Of a stretch of DNA of 11,297 nt, positions 1-5,907 are shown piece after piece; position 1 is the stretch's first letter, and the number at the start of each line of letters is the position of its first letter. Both the position numbers and the translations under genes were made by a program. The notes below the pieces were generated by a model. That model made no database searches, was not told where the DNA came from, and worked only from the letters and a program-made list of their open reading frames with translations. Location of the stretch: assembly GCA_018712425.1 (NCBI GenBank), contig DVHA01000038.1, positions 1-11,297 on the forward strand, read 5' to 3'. The DNA is from Candidatus Faecivivens stercoravium. Lineage in GTDB: Bacteria; Bacillota; Clostridia; Oscillospirales; Ruminococcaceae.

Positions 1-270
1 GAGTGGCTGGAGCTGATGCCGGCAGGGGCCACCAAGCGGGCGGCCGTCCGGCAGCTGCTGGCCCTGACCGGGGCGGAAAAGGCGGTCGTTTTCGGGGATA
101 TGAAGAACGACATCCCGATGTTTTTAGAGGCTGCGGAAGGGTACGCGGTCGCAAACGCCGCGCCGGAGCTCAAAGCCATCGCGTCCGGCATCATCGGTTC
201 CAACCGGGAGGACGGGGTCGTCAGATGGCTGGAACGTTATGGCCGCAGGGGGACGGACCCTTTTAAATAA
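1..270 (+). CDS. Cof-type HAD-IIB hydrolase, C-terminal part (5' truncated)
   Basis: This is the last 89 residues of a haloacid-dehalogenase-type phosphatase; the start lies before the window. Reading frame 1 is open from the first base to a TAA at 268-270. The visible part holds two family landmarks: a conserved lysine in GATKRAA (residue 12 of the fragment), the motif III lysine of Cof proteins, and GDMKND (32-37), the motif IV acidic pair that binds magnesium. The tail, with ANAAPELKAIA followed by SNREDGVVRWLE, is the typical Cof ending. Family members are cytosolic, magnesium-dependent and remove phosphate from sugar phosphates, flavin or pyridoxal phosphates; the substrate cannot be told from this part. 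The nucleophile motif DxD and the cap domain are outside the window. A strong terminator follows 33 bases later, so this is the last gene of its unit. Confidence 0.87.
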   Translation, partial: EWLELMPAGATKRAAVRQLLALTGAEKAVVFGDMKNDIPMFLEAAEGYAVANAAPELKAIASGIIGSNREDGVVRWLERYGRRGTDPFK

Positions 271-302
271 GTTTTTCGTGGGGAATTTCGGCCAACAGCG
301 GA

Positions 303-351
303 GAAACGCCGCCGGTTTATTTAGCCGGCGGCGTTTCCCTTTTGTTTTGTT
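303..351 (+). terminator. Rho-independent terminator after the HAD gene
   Basis: A perfect 13-bp stem (GAAACGCCGCCGG at 303-315 pairing with CCGGCGGCGTTTC at 325-337) with a 9-nt loop is followed by a T-rich run, CCCTTTTGTTTTGTT. The run is on the plus side only. The convergent repeat-protein gene ends inside it (stop at 350-352), so the hairpin may also slow minus-strand transcripts, but there is no U-tract for that direction. Confidence 0.88.
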
Positions 352-793
352 ATGCGACCATTCGGACAATTCCCGCTATGGTAATATAGATCCCATCGAC
401 TGGCGGGACATCGTCCCCCTGAACCGAGCCGTCGACGGCGAGGTCGTAAGCCTTGCCGCCCGCTTCCGCGCAATCCGTAAGCATAGCGCCGTCGGCCCCG
501 AAGCAGTAGGCCTTCCCGTCAATCTCGGCCCAGCCGGTCACCATGACCCCCTGGCCATCGAAGAAGTACCACTGCCCACGTTCGCGCATCCAGCCCTGGC
601 GGTAGCTGCCATCGGCGTTTTTGTAATACCAGTTGCCGCCGGCGCACTGCCAGCCGGACTGCTGGGGCGACTGAACGGTTTCAGTGCAGGCCGCTTGCTG
701 CTCGTTATCCCATTCCCCGGCCGCCGCCGGCAGGGTCATTGCCCCGGCGGTTACCGTCGCTGTCAGGATAGCGGCTGCGAGTCTGCGTTTCAT
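350..793 (-). CDS. small secreted protein of four choline-binding-type repeats
   Basis: A 147-residue exported protein. Residues 1-25 form a signal peptide: MKRR, then a hydrophobic Ala/Thr-rich core, with likely cleavage after LPAAA. Residues 47-126 are four tandem repeats of exactly 20 residues, starting GWQCAGGNWYYKNADGS, GWMRERGQWYFFDGQG, GWAEIDGKAYCFGADG and DCAEAGGKAYDLAVDG. This is the choline/glucan-binding repeat family (CW_binding_1), which binds cell-wall choline or polysaccharide in other Firmicutes. The repeats decay toward the C terminus as the Trp and Tyr positions are lost, and a hydrophobic tail (about 132-147) ends the protein. There is no enzymatic domain, which is unusual because such repeats normally anchor a hydrolase or adhesin. 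Four cysteines (36, 50, 97, 108) remain in the predicted mature chain and could form disulfides. An SD-like AAAGGGG lies 12 nt before the ATG. The start overlaps the end of a possible leader ORF by 4 bases, so translation may be coupled. The ligand is unknown. Confidence 0.85.
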   Translation of the reverse strand: MKRRLAAAILTATVTAGAMTLPAAAGEWDNEQQAACTETVQSPQQSGWQCAGGNWYYKNADGSYRQGWMRERGQWYFFDGQGVMVTGWAEIDGKAYCFGADGAMLTDCAEAGGKAYDLAVDGSVQGDDVPPVDGIYITIAGIVRMVA

Positions 794-951
794 TTCCCTT
801 GGGTTCCCCTTTCTGTTAAGGAGTTGCGGTTTTTGTTTACAGCTATAAGTTTAGCAGACCCAGATGAACAGGCAATAAACGGGGAGTAAATATCCGGAAA
901 AAGTTTCCTGATGATTCTGCGATAAGGACGCGTCCTGGCCCGTTTTCCCAT
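790..951 (-). CDS. possible 53-residue leader ORF ahead of the repeat protein
   Basis: A short frame runs from an ATG at 951 to a TGA at 792-790, whose bases overlap the repeat-protein start codon as ATGA. It encodes a basic 53-residue peptide that begins MGKRARTRPYRRIIRKLFPD. An AAGGG lies just before the start, and the predicted transcription start (about 965) is only some 14 nt upstream, so the ORF would begin almost at the 5' end of the message. I recognise no homologous family. The base composition is closer to the AT-richer intergenic DNA than to the genes, which argues for chance. The promoter, RBS and stop/start overlap argue for a translated leader or a coupled small protein. Confidence 0.38.
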   Translation of the reverse strand: MGKRARTRPYRRIIRKLFPDIYSPFIACSSGSAKLIAVNKNRNSLTERGTQGK

Positions 952-1149
952 TCCCTATTTCCCTTGTATTTAGTATACCACATCTCAACGTATATGTCGA
1001 TAGGTTTTATAAAATACCACGAAAAACTGACTTTACCGGTCGGGGACATTTGAAAATGGAAATCCGTTCTTATCGTGCATAAAAACCGCCTGCTGCCGGG
1101 CCATCCGCTAAAATAAACCGGGGGAGGACAAGGGGAAACACCTTCAGGT
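794..1149 (-). other. leader and spacer between BofC-like and repeat-protein genes
   Basis: This 356-base stretch holds the minus-strand promoter (972-1000) and about 170 nt of transcribed leader containing the 53-codon ORF. The upstream half (1001-1149) is spacer with no gene I can support. It has no clear terminator for the BofC-like gene: near 1080-1110 a GC-rich run precedes a short minus-strand T-run, but the stem is poor. The 11-mer ACTTTACCGGT at 1030-1040 recurs at 4664-4674 over another promoter. Confidence 0.5.
972..1000 (-). promoter_or_regulatory. sigma-A-type promoter for the leader ORF and repeat protein
   Basis: On the minus strand, TCGACA (1000-995, 5 of 6 to TTGACA) is followed after 17 nt by TATACT (977-972). 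A TGG just before it makes an extended -10. The predicted start is near 965. This is the best-looking promoter in the window. Confidence 0.68.
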
Positions 1150-1830
1150 TCAGGAAGTATAATCCTCAATCGCCCGGCGCACCGCCGCCTCATCTTCCAG
1201 CTGGATGCCCTTTTGGAGCAGCTCCCGGTCATAGTCGGTCAGCTGGGCGGCCGGGAAGTCAATCGACTGCTGAAGGGTGCCGTTATAGTAGACGGCGAGG
1301 CTTTCCCCCTCGATCCCAAGGATATACCCTTCTGCCCCCGTGCCCGCTTCACAGAGGGAGGCCGGGGTCGCGGGGATTTCCTCGGCGCTGCCGCCGTCCC
1401 GGTAGCTGCTGACAATAAAGGCCGCCCCGGCCACCAAAAGGGCCGAGAAGGTGACCAGCATGACCGCGGCGGCGGGATGCCGCTTCCGGCCCTCTTCCGC
1501 CGCGGTATCCCGGGCGGGTTTTGCCTTCCGGGCGCCGGCCGGCTTTTTCCGCTCGGGCGGGCGGGCCTCCGCCTTCATCATCCCGTCGGGGAGCCGCCCC
1601 TTTTCCCGAACGGCGTCTCCGGCGGGAGATGGGGGCGGTGGTGAATCACTGGACGGCGCCTCATTCAGCTCCCGGATAATCCGGTCGGCCTCATCCTCAA
1701 AGGGCGGCTTTTCGAGCATTTTCAAAAGCGCTTCGGTTTCCGGGTCAAGGCCCTTTTCTTCGCCCGTGCGGCGGATATTCCGGCAGAGGCCGGAGAGCTC
1801 GTCTTCCCGGGAAGGGGTGTAAGCCTGCAT
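1150..1830 (-). CDS. single-pass membrane protein with BofC C-terminal-like domain
   Basis: A 226-residue protein. The frame is open further upstream, but ATG 1830 is the likely start because AAAGGAGAGG sits 5 nt before it. Residues 1-60 are helical and acidic; 61-118 are a low-complexity Pro/Lys/Arg linker; 119-143 are one membrane span (AAAVMLVTFSALLVAGAAFI core); and 168-226 form the C-terminal domain, with GYILGIEGESLAVYYNG followed by ...LLQKGIQLEDEAAVRRAIEDYTS. That ending matches the pattern of the BofC C-terminal domain found in many clostridial proteins (inference from remembered family pattern). The N terminus has no signal peptide, so it should stay in the cytosol with the BofC-like domain outside, much like an anti-sigma or envelope-sensing topology. 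In Bacillus, BofC modulates SpoIVB signalling in the forespore, but that cannot be assumed here. The gene has its own weak promoter and is divergent from the ABC exporter. Confidence 0.8.
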   Translation of the reverse strand: MQAYTPSREDELSGLCRNIRRTGEEKGLDPETEALLKMLEKPPFEDEADRIIRELNEAPSSDSPPPPSPAGDAVREKGRLPDGMMKAEARPPERKKPAGARKAKPARDTAAEEGRKRHPAAAVMLVTFSALLVAGAAFIVSSYRDGGSAEEIPATPASLCEAGTGAEGYILGIEGESLAVYYNGTLQQSIDFPAAQLTDYDRELLQKGIQLEDEAAVRRAIEDYTS

Positions 1831-1884
1831 CAAAATCCTCTCCTTTAACTTTTGCTGATAAAATTTTGGACAGCGAAGGCGGGG

Positions 1885-1890
1885 ATTATA
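1885..1890 (-). promoter_or_regulatory. -10 element for the BofC-like gene
   Basis: A perfect minus-strand TATAAT lies 55 nt before the chosen start. No good -35 hexamer is found at 16-18 nt spacing, so it may need an activator or another sigma factor. I could not match it to the sigma-E, F, G or K consensus with confidence. Confidence 0.42.
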
Positions 1891-1918
1891 CAACGAAGGG
1901 CCTGTGACAGGGGAAAAG

Positions 1919-1951
1919 TCTTAATTTTTGCTTAAATTCGCTTAGATTTTG
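1919..1951 (+). repeat. helically phased CTTA direct repeats upstream of the ABC promoter
   Basis: Three imperfect copies, TCTTAATTTTT, GCTTAAATTC and GCTTAGATTTT, follow each other with CTTA at 1920, 1931 and 1941, a period of 10-11 bp or one DNA turn. They end about 10 bp before the plus-strand -35 box. Such phasing suits an activator binding one DNA face, or curved AT-rich DNA. The function is inferred. Confidence 0.4.
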
Positions 1952-1960
1952 CACCGCCCC

Positions 1961-1989
1961 TTGCTTTTTTCCTTTCCGGCGCTTATACT
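1961..1989 (+). promoter_or_regulatory. promoter for the ABC exporter operon
   Basis: TTGCTT (1961-1966) and TATACT (1984-1989) are separated by exactly 17 nt. The predicted start is near 1996, leaving a leader of about 110 nt before the ATPase. The -35 is weak after TTG, so help from the upstream repeats is plausible. Confidence 0.5.
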
Positions 1990-1997
1990 GATAGTGA

Positions 1998-2034
1998 CAG
2001 AGGGAGGGGAAGGAAAACCCCTGCGGTTTCTCTG
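1998..2034 (+). promoter_or_regulatory. leader hairpin 1 of the ABC operon
   Basis: Nested pairing at the predicted 5' end of the transcript: CAGAG (1998-2002) with CTCTG (2030-2034) outside, and AGGGG (2005-2009) with CCCCT (2018-2022) inside, closed by AAGGAAAA. The role is unknown. Confidence 0.35.
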
Positions 2035-2040
2035 TACTGC

Positions 2041-2064
2041 ATATTTAGAAGTTTGTCTAAATAT
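2041..2064 (+). promoter_or_regulatory. perfect 9-bp inverted repeat upstream of the ABC ATPase
   Basis: The arms ATATTTAGA (2041-2049) and TCTAAATAT (2056-2064) are perfect reverse complements around a 6-nt spacer, AGTTTG. The site lies between the predicted transcription start and the RBS. The length and AT-rich symmetry suit a repressor operator acting as a roadblock, or an RNA hairpin in the leader. No regulator gene adjoins it. Confidence 0.6.
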
Positions 2065-2106
2065 AGTGTAAAGCGCCCGGCAATGGGCAGAGAAAGGATG
2101 GACACC

Positions 2107-2847
2107 ATGCTTACCATTTCGCACTTTTCCAAGACCTATCCCGGCGGCAAACGGGCGGTCGACGACCTGTCGATGGAGGTCGCCTCGGGGGAGATTATGG
2201 GCTTTATCGGCCACAACGGCGCCGGAAAGACGACGACCCTGCGGTGTGCGGCCGGCATCCTCGACTTTACCGAAGGGGAGATCACGATCGACGGCCATTC
2301 GATCCGGAAGGAGCCGGTGGCGGCCAAGTCGGCCACCGCTTTCCTGCCGGATAACCCCGACCTGTATGACTTCCTCAAGGGCATCGAGTTTTTAAACTTC
2401 ATCGCCGACCTCTACTCCATCCCGAAGGACCTGCGGCAGCAGCGGATCCAGAAATATGCCGACGCCTTCGCCCTGACCGGTGCCCTCGGCAGCGCGATCG
2501 GCGGCTACAGCCACGGGATGAAGCAGAAGCTGGCCCTCATCAGCGCCTTTATCCGGGAGCCGAAGCTCCTGATCCTCGACGAACCCTTCGTCGGCCTCGA
2601 CCCGGAGGCGGCCTTCACGATGAAGGGCTTTTTGCGGGACCTCTGTGACCGGGGCGGGGCGGTGCTCTTCTCGACCCACGTCCTCGAGGTCGCCGAAAAG
2701 CTCTGCGACCGGATCGCGATCATCCGGGGCGGCAGGCTGATTGAATGCGGCCGGACCGAAGAGGTGGTCGGCAATTCCAGCCTCGAAAGCGTCTTCCTCG
2801 AACTGGGGCGGGACGGCGCCCCGGCGGAGAAGCGGGAGGTGGAGTGA
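2107..2847 (+). CDS. ABC exporter ATP-binding protein
   Basis: A 246-residue cytosolic ATPase that powers the membrane protein encoded next. In order: Walker A GHNGAGKTT (35-43), FLPDNPDLYDFL in the Q-loop region (79-90, with Asp-Asn where many ABC proteins have Gln), signature YSHGMKQKL (134-142), Walker B LLILDEP (154-160) with catalytic Glu159, D-loop GLD (163-165) and switch His191 in STHVLE. The replaced Q-loop and the YSHGM signature are typical of ABC-2-type exporter ATPases. All catalytic residues are present, so it should be active. ATG 2107 is preferred: AGAAAGGA ends 8 nt before it, whereas the in-frame ATG at 2098 sits directly on that RBS and TTG 2053 lies inside the inverted repeat. 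The permease begins 1 base after the stop. The substrate is not predictable; lipids, peptides and drugs are all possible for this class. Confidence 0.94.
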   Translation: MLTISHFSKTYPGGKRAVDDLSMEVASGEIMGFIGHNGAGKTTTLRCAAGILDFTEGEITIDGHSIRKEPVAAKSATAFLPDNPDLYDFLKGIEFLNFIADLYSIPKDLRQQRIQKYADAFALTGALGSAIGGYSHGMKQKLALISAFIREPKLLILDEPFVGLDPEAAFTMKGFLRDLCDRGGAVLFSTHVLEVAEKLCDRIAIIRGGRLIECGRTEEVVGNSSLESVFLELGRDGAPAEKREVE

Positions 2848-2848
2848 G

Positions 2849-4453
2849 ATGGCAAAGCTCTGGCGTCTGGTGCGGTTAAACCTGCGGGCAATGCTCCATT
2901 CCCTTCAGATCGGCTCCGGCAAGTCGAAAAAGGCGGGCAAGGTGACCGGTTACGGGGCGCTTCTCCTGCTGGCGGCCCTCGCGGTCTATATCGCCGGGGT
3001 GTACAGCTTTATGTTTGCCGCCCTTTTGGGGGAGGTGGGGATGATCGACTACCTGATCCCGCTGATGGCGATCCTCGGCTGCGGCTTATCGGTGGTCATG
3101 ACCATCCAGGCGGCCTCCGGCTTCATCTTTTCCGGAAAGGACAGCGACCTGATGCTCTCCCTCCCGGTCAGCGCCTTTTCGGTCATGCTCTCCCGGATTA
3201 CCGCCCTCTACATCGAAAACCTCCTCTTTATCGGCGTCTTCATGGTGACGTCGGGGGTGGCGGCCATCACCCAGGGGGCCGGCGGGGCCGGGTTTATGGC
3301 AGCGCTCCTTGTCTGCACCCTGCTGCTGACCTTTCTGACCACCCTGATAACGACGGTAATAGCGTTTGCCGTCTCCTGGCTGACCGCCCATTTCCCGGGG
3401 CAGAAGCTGCTGGGCACCCTCCTCTACTTCGCGGTGTTTATCCTCATAATGGTCGGGGCGTTCCAGCTAAACAACGTCGGCACCCTTCTGCTCCAGAATC
3501 AGGAGGCCTTTGACAGCCTCCTTTCCAGCTGGCTCCTCCCCTTCGGGCTGATGAAGCGGGGGCTGGCGGGGGATATCGCGGCGGTCCTGCTGCTGGCGGC
3601 CCTCTCGGTCCTCCCCTTCCTCGCGATTGTCTGGCTCTTTTCCAGCCAGTATAAAAAGGTCCTCTCGGCCCTCTCCGCCCGGACGGTGCGGAACGACTAC
3701 AAGCTGGGCGAACTGAAAGCGAGCGGCCAGTTTATGACCCTCTTCCGCCGGGAGGTCAAGCGGTATTTCGGCACCAGCATCTACTTTTTCAACACCGGCT
3801 TCGGCGCGGTGACGCTGGTTGTCGCGGCGGCCTTCGCCTGTTTCGGCTACCGGGCGGCTATCCCTTATGTCGAGGCCTTCGCGCCGCTGGTCGGCGGGAT
3901 GGAGATGGTCTGCGGCCTGGCGGTGCTGGCCATCGGCTTCTTCTCGACCACCATCTGCACCACCTGCGTCTCCATCAGCCTGGAGGGCAAAACCTTCTGG
4001 ATTCTGAAAGAGGCCCCGGTCAGCCCGAAGACCTACTTCTCCTCCAAGATCGCGGTCAACCTGCTGGTGGCCTGGCCGTCGGTGCTCCTCTGCACGGTGC
4101 CGCTGGGGGTTGTCTACGGGGTGGACCCGGTGACCCTTGCGGCATCGGTGTTTGTCCTGCTGGCCCTGGGGCTGCTGGTGGCGCTTTACGGCCTTGCCGT
4201 CAACCTTTTATTCCCCAAGATGGACGCCCCGAACGACACGATCGTCGTCAAGCAGTCGGTCTCGGCTTTAATCGGCGCGCTGGGCGGCTGGGTGATCCTG
4301 GCGGCGGCGGTCGGCGGGTACTTCCTCTTCGGCAGGCTGATGCCGGTGGCGGGGTATATGGCAGTCTGGGGCGTCCTGTTCCTTGTCCTGTCGGCGGCGG
4401 TCTGGGGCTGGCTGTTAAAGGGCGGCGCCAAACGCCTCCGGCAGCTGGATTGA
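2849..4453 (+). CDS. ABC-2-type exporter permease, 534 aa
   Basis: A very hydrophobic integral membrane protein that forms the transport path for the preceding ATPase. The frame is open from 2741, but ATG 2849 is the start: GGAGGTGGAG lies just before it inside the ATPase end, and the two genes are separated by one base, so translation is coupled. The cytosolic N terminus MAKLWRLVRLNLRAMLHSL is followed by a Lys-rich loop and roughly a dozen spans in two blocks, about residues 30-280 and 325-530. Between them is a charged cytosolic segment (about 270-310: SSQYKKVLSALSARTV, then RREVKRYFG), the usual site of ATPase contact. The length and layout suit the putative ABC exporter permeases of about 540 residues (ABC_tran_2-like) common in Firmicutes, often fused-like duplicates of six-span units. 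No substrate-binding protein is nearby, so export is likely. Confidence 0.9.
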   Translation: MAKLWRLVRLNLRAMLHSLQIGSGKSKKAGKVTGYGALLLLAALAVYIAGVYSFMFAALLGEVGMIDYLIPLMAILGCGLSVVMTIQAASGFIFSGKDSDLMLSLPVSAFSVMLSRITALYIENLLFIGVFMVTSGVAAITQGAGGAGFMAALLVCTLLLTFLTTLITTVIAFAVSWLTAHFPGQKLLGTLLYFAVFILIMVGAFQLNNVGTLLLQNQEAFDSLLSSWLLPFGLMKRGLAGDIAAVLLLAALSVLPFLAIVWLFSSQYKKVLSALSARTVRNDYKLGELKASGQFMTLFRREVKRYFGTSIYFFNTGFGAVTLVVAAAFACFGYRAAIPYVEAFAPLVGGMEMVCGLAVLAIGFFSTTICTTCVSISLEGKTFWILKEAPVSPKTYFSSKIAVNLLVAWPSVLLCTVPLGVVYGVDPVTLAASVFVLLALGLLVALYGLAVNLLFPKMDAPNDTIVVKQSVSALIGALGGWVILAAAVGGYFLFGRLMPVAGYMAVWGVLFLVLSAAVWGWLLKGGAKRLRQLD

Positions 4454-4665
4454 CGCCGGATTTTATGCAGGGCGCCTTCACGGCATAAGATGCCGGCCGG
4501 GCCGGCCCCGCAGCCATAACAGCTGAATTTATAGCCCATCGCAGTCTGTGATTGCGGTGGGCTTTGCCGCGTTTCGCCAGGGGCAGGCCGGATGGGAAGG
4601 TAAAACTTTATTTTTATGCACATCGGCCGCGGAATTGGATTTCTGTAGAAGGATATCGAAAAAAC
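4454..4665. other. spacer after the exporter operon
   Basis: This stretch holds no gene I can support. It contains a perfect short palindromic hairpin (CGGCAT AAG ATGCCG, 4481-4495) running into a GGCC/GCCGG-rich block to about 4511, a terminator-like hairpin at 4533-4563, and an AT-richer approach to the next promoter. Confidence 0.5.
4533..4565 (+). terminator. probable terminator of the exporter operon
   Basis: An 11-bp stem with one G-T pair (AGCCCATCGCA at 4533-4543 with TGCGGTGGGCT at 4553-4563) and a 9-nt loop. Only three T residues follow at once, then GCCGCGTTT, so termination may be leaky. Confidence 0.5.
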
Positions 4666-4694
4666 TTTACCGGTGCGGAAAAATGTGTTATACT
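4666..4694 (+). promoter_or_regulatory. promoter of the MraY-like gene
   Basis: TTTACC (4666-4671) and TATACT (4689-4694) are spaced by 17 nt. TGT directly before the -10 gives an extended element. The predicted start near 4701 leaves a leader of about 110 nt. Confidence 0.62.
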
Positions 4695-4714
4695 GACAAT
4701 TGTAACGGGCCACT

Positions 4715-4782
4715 GCCCTGCATAAAATAAAAGCGGGCAGGGCGTCCGGCGGGCAGCCGCGGGGGACAAGCCCCGTCCGCGG
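4715..4782 (+). promoter_or_regulatory. two tandem hairpins in the leader of the MraY-like gene
   Basis: Hairpin A pairs GCCCTGC (4715-4721) with GCAGGGC (4737-4743) across an A-rich loop. Hairpin B pairs CCGCGG (4757-4762) with CCGCGG (4777-4782), with inner GGG/CCC pairing. No U-tract follows, so these are not terminators. The RBS GGGAG (4796-4800) lies just downstream. It matches no riboswitch class I recognise. Confidence 0.42.
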
Positions 4783-4810
4783 AAAAATAAATGTTGGGAG
4801 AATTTGACAT

Positions 4811-5761
4811 ATGCTGCCTATAATCTTCGGCGAATCGAGAATCATCCTGCTGGCGGGGATAGCCGCCGCCTTCCTCTGCTCTTTCCTCGGCATCCGTTTC
4901 GGGATGTCCAGCCTGCCCCGGGATGGCGGGCGGAAATTCGCGGTCAACGGCGCCCTCTCCAAGGGAAAGCCCCGGGGGGCGGGGCTGATTTTTGTCGCGG
5001 CGTTTACCGTCTGCGGGGTGCTGTTTGTCCCCTTTACGGCGGAAAACCTGATCTATATCCTGCTGGTCGTCGGCGGGATGATGAGCGGGTATCTGGATGA
5101 CGCGTCGGAAAAGCCCTGGGGCGAGTACAAAAAAGGGCTGATCGACCTGGTTATTGCGCTGGCGGGGTCGTTTACCTATGTAAACTTCAACGGCAGCACC
5201 ATCCGGATCCCCTTTACCGAGCTGTCGGTCACCCTTCCCCGGTGGCTGTACATCCTCCTCGGGGTGGTGCTGATCTGGACCGCCATCAACGTCACCAACT
5301 GCAGCGACGGGGTCGACGGCCTGAGCGGGACGCTGTCAATGATCACAATCGGTTCCTTCTGCCTCCTCTGCCTGGACGTTTCCCCGGACTTTTCCTTCCT
5401 CTGCGGGATTATGATTGCCGTCATCCTTGCCTACCAGTGGTTTAACGCCTCCCCGTCCATCCTGATGATGGGGGACGCCGGGTCAAGGGCGATGGGGCTG
5501 TTTATCGCCTTCGCGGCAATGAAGAGCGGGAACCCGCTCCTGTATATCCCGCTGGCGCTGGTGACCATCCTCGACGGGGGGCTGGGGCTGCTCAAGATCT
5601 CCCTCAAACGGTTCCTCAAGATCTCGATCTTGAAAAACACCCGCACCCCGCTCCACGACCACGCCCGCAAAAACAAAGGCTGGTCGGACCCCCAGACGGT
5701 TTACCGTTTTGCGATTATCCAGACGGCGCTCTGTTTTGTCACGCTGGCGCTCTCGCTGTAA
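4811..5761 (+). CDS. MraY-like phosphoglycosyltransferase (glycosyltransferase family 4)
   Basis: A 316-residue polytopic membrane enzyme of the MraY/WecA/TagO superfamily, which moves a phospho-sugar from a UDP donor to undecaprenyl phosphate; in MraY this gives lipid I of peptidoglycan. About ten spans are visible. Landmarks: SKGKPRGAGLIF (50-61), matching the MraY KKGTPTMGG region; YLDD (94-97), the aspartate pair; NVTNCSDGVDGLSG (160-173), the nucleotide/catalytic loop; MGDAGSRAMG (220-229); and PLHDHARKNKGWS (280-292), where most MraY have PLHHHFE.KGW. The middle His of the HHH motif is Asp. The start is set by GGGAG 10 nt before ATG 4811. The gene stands alone, with its own promoter and terminator and no mur or fts neighbours, so it is either a relocated mraY or a paralogue for another wall or surface polymer. 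MraY is the nearest match because of the KGW segment, but the substrate is inferred. Confidence 0.82.
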   Translation: MLPIIFGESRIILLAGIAAAFLCSFLGIRFGMSSLPRDGGRKFAVNGALSKGKPRGAGLIFVAAFTVCGVLFVPFTAENLIYILLVVGGMMSGYLDDASEKPWGEYKKGLIDLVIALAGSFTYVNFNGSTIRIPFTELSVTLPRWLYILLGVVLIWTAINVTNCSDGVDGLSGTLSMITIGSFCLLCLDVSPDFSFLCGIMIAVILAYQWFNASPSILMMGDAGSRAMGLFIAFAAMKSGNPLLYIPLALVTILDGGLGLLKISLKRFLKISILKNTRTPLHDHARKNKGWSDPQTVYRFAIIQTALCFVTLALSL

Positions 5762-5794
5762 AGAGCCGCCTGCCCTGGCCTTCATCTGCTTCCC

Positions 5795-5834
5795 CCTCCG
5801 GCCTATATGCGGGCCGGAGGCTTTCTATTTATAT
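5795..5834 (+). terminator. Rho-independent terminator of the MraY-like gene
   Basis: A perfect 9-bp stem (CCTCCGGCC at 5795-5803, GGCCGGAGG at 5812-5820) with an 8-nt loop, followed by CTTTCTATTTATAT. It lies 34 bases after the stop. Confidence 0.82.
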
Positions 5835-5907
5835 CCGGCCTTATGCCCCCTTCTTTTCCGGGAAGAATCGACTGATTGGATACCCGGACGGGCTTTCGGT
5901 TCGGAGA

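Noticed and set aside
1080..1112. Terminator of the BofC-like gene
   Set aside because: A short minus-strand T-run follows GC-rich sequence, but I could not pair a stable stem of more than about 4 bp.
1831..1893. Upstream start (TTG 1893) for the BofC-like protein
   Set aside because: The extension would include the -10 element and the RBS; ATG 1830 has a strong AAAGGAGAGG before it.
2053..2106. Upstream TTG/ATG starts for the ABC ATPase
   Set aside because: TTG 2053 lies within the inverted repeat and ATG 2098 sits on the RBS; ATG 2107 has proper spacing and matches the usual N terminus of such ATPases.
4186..4962. 258-codon minus-strand frame over the permease end and MraY-like start
   Set aside because: It spans two real genes and their promoter on the other strand, has low-complexity Pro/Arg-rich content and no family match; it is a by-product of GC-rich codon use.
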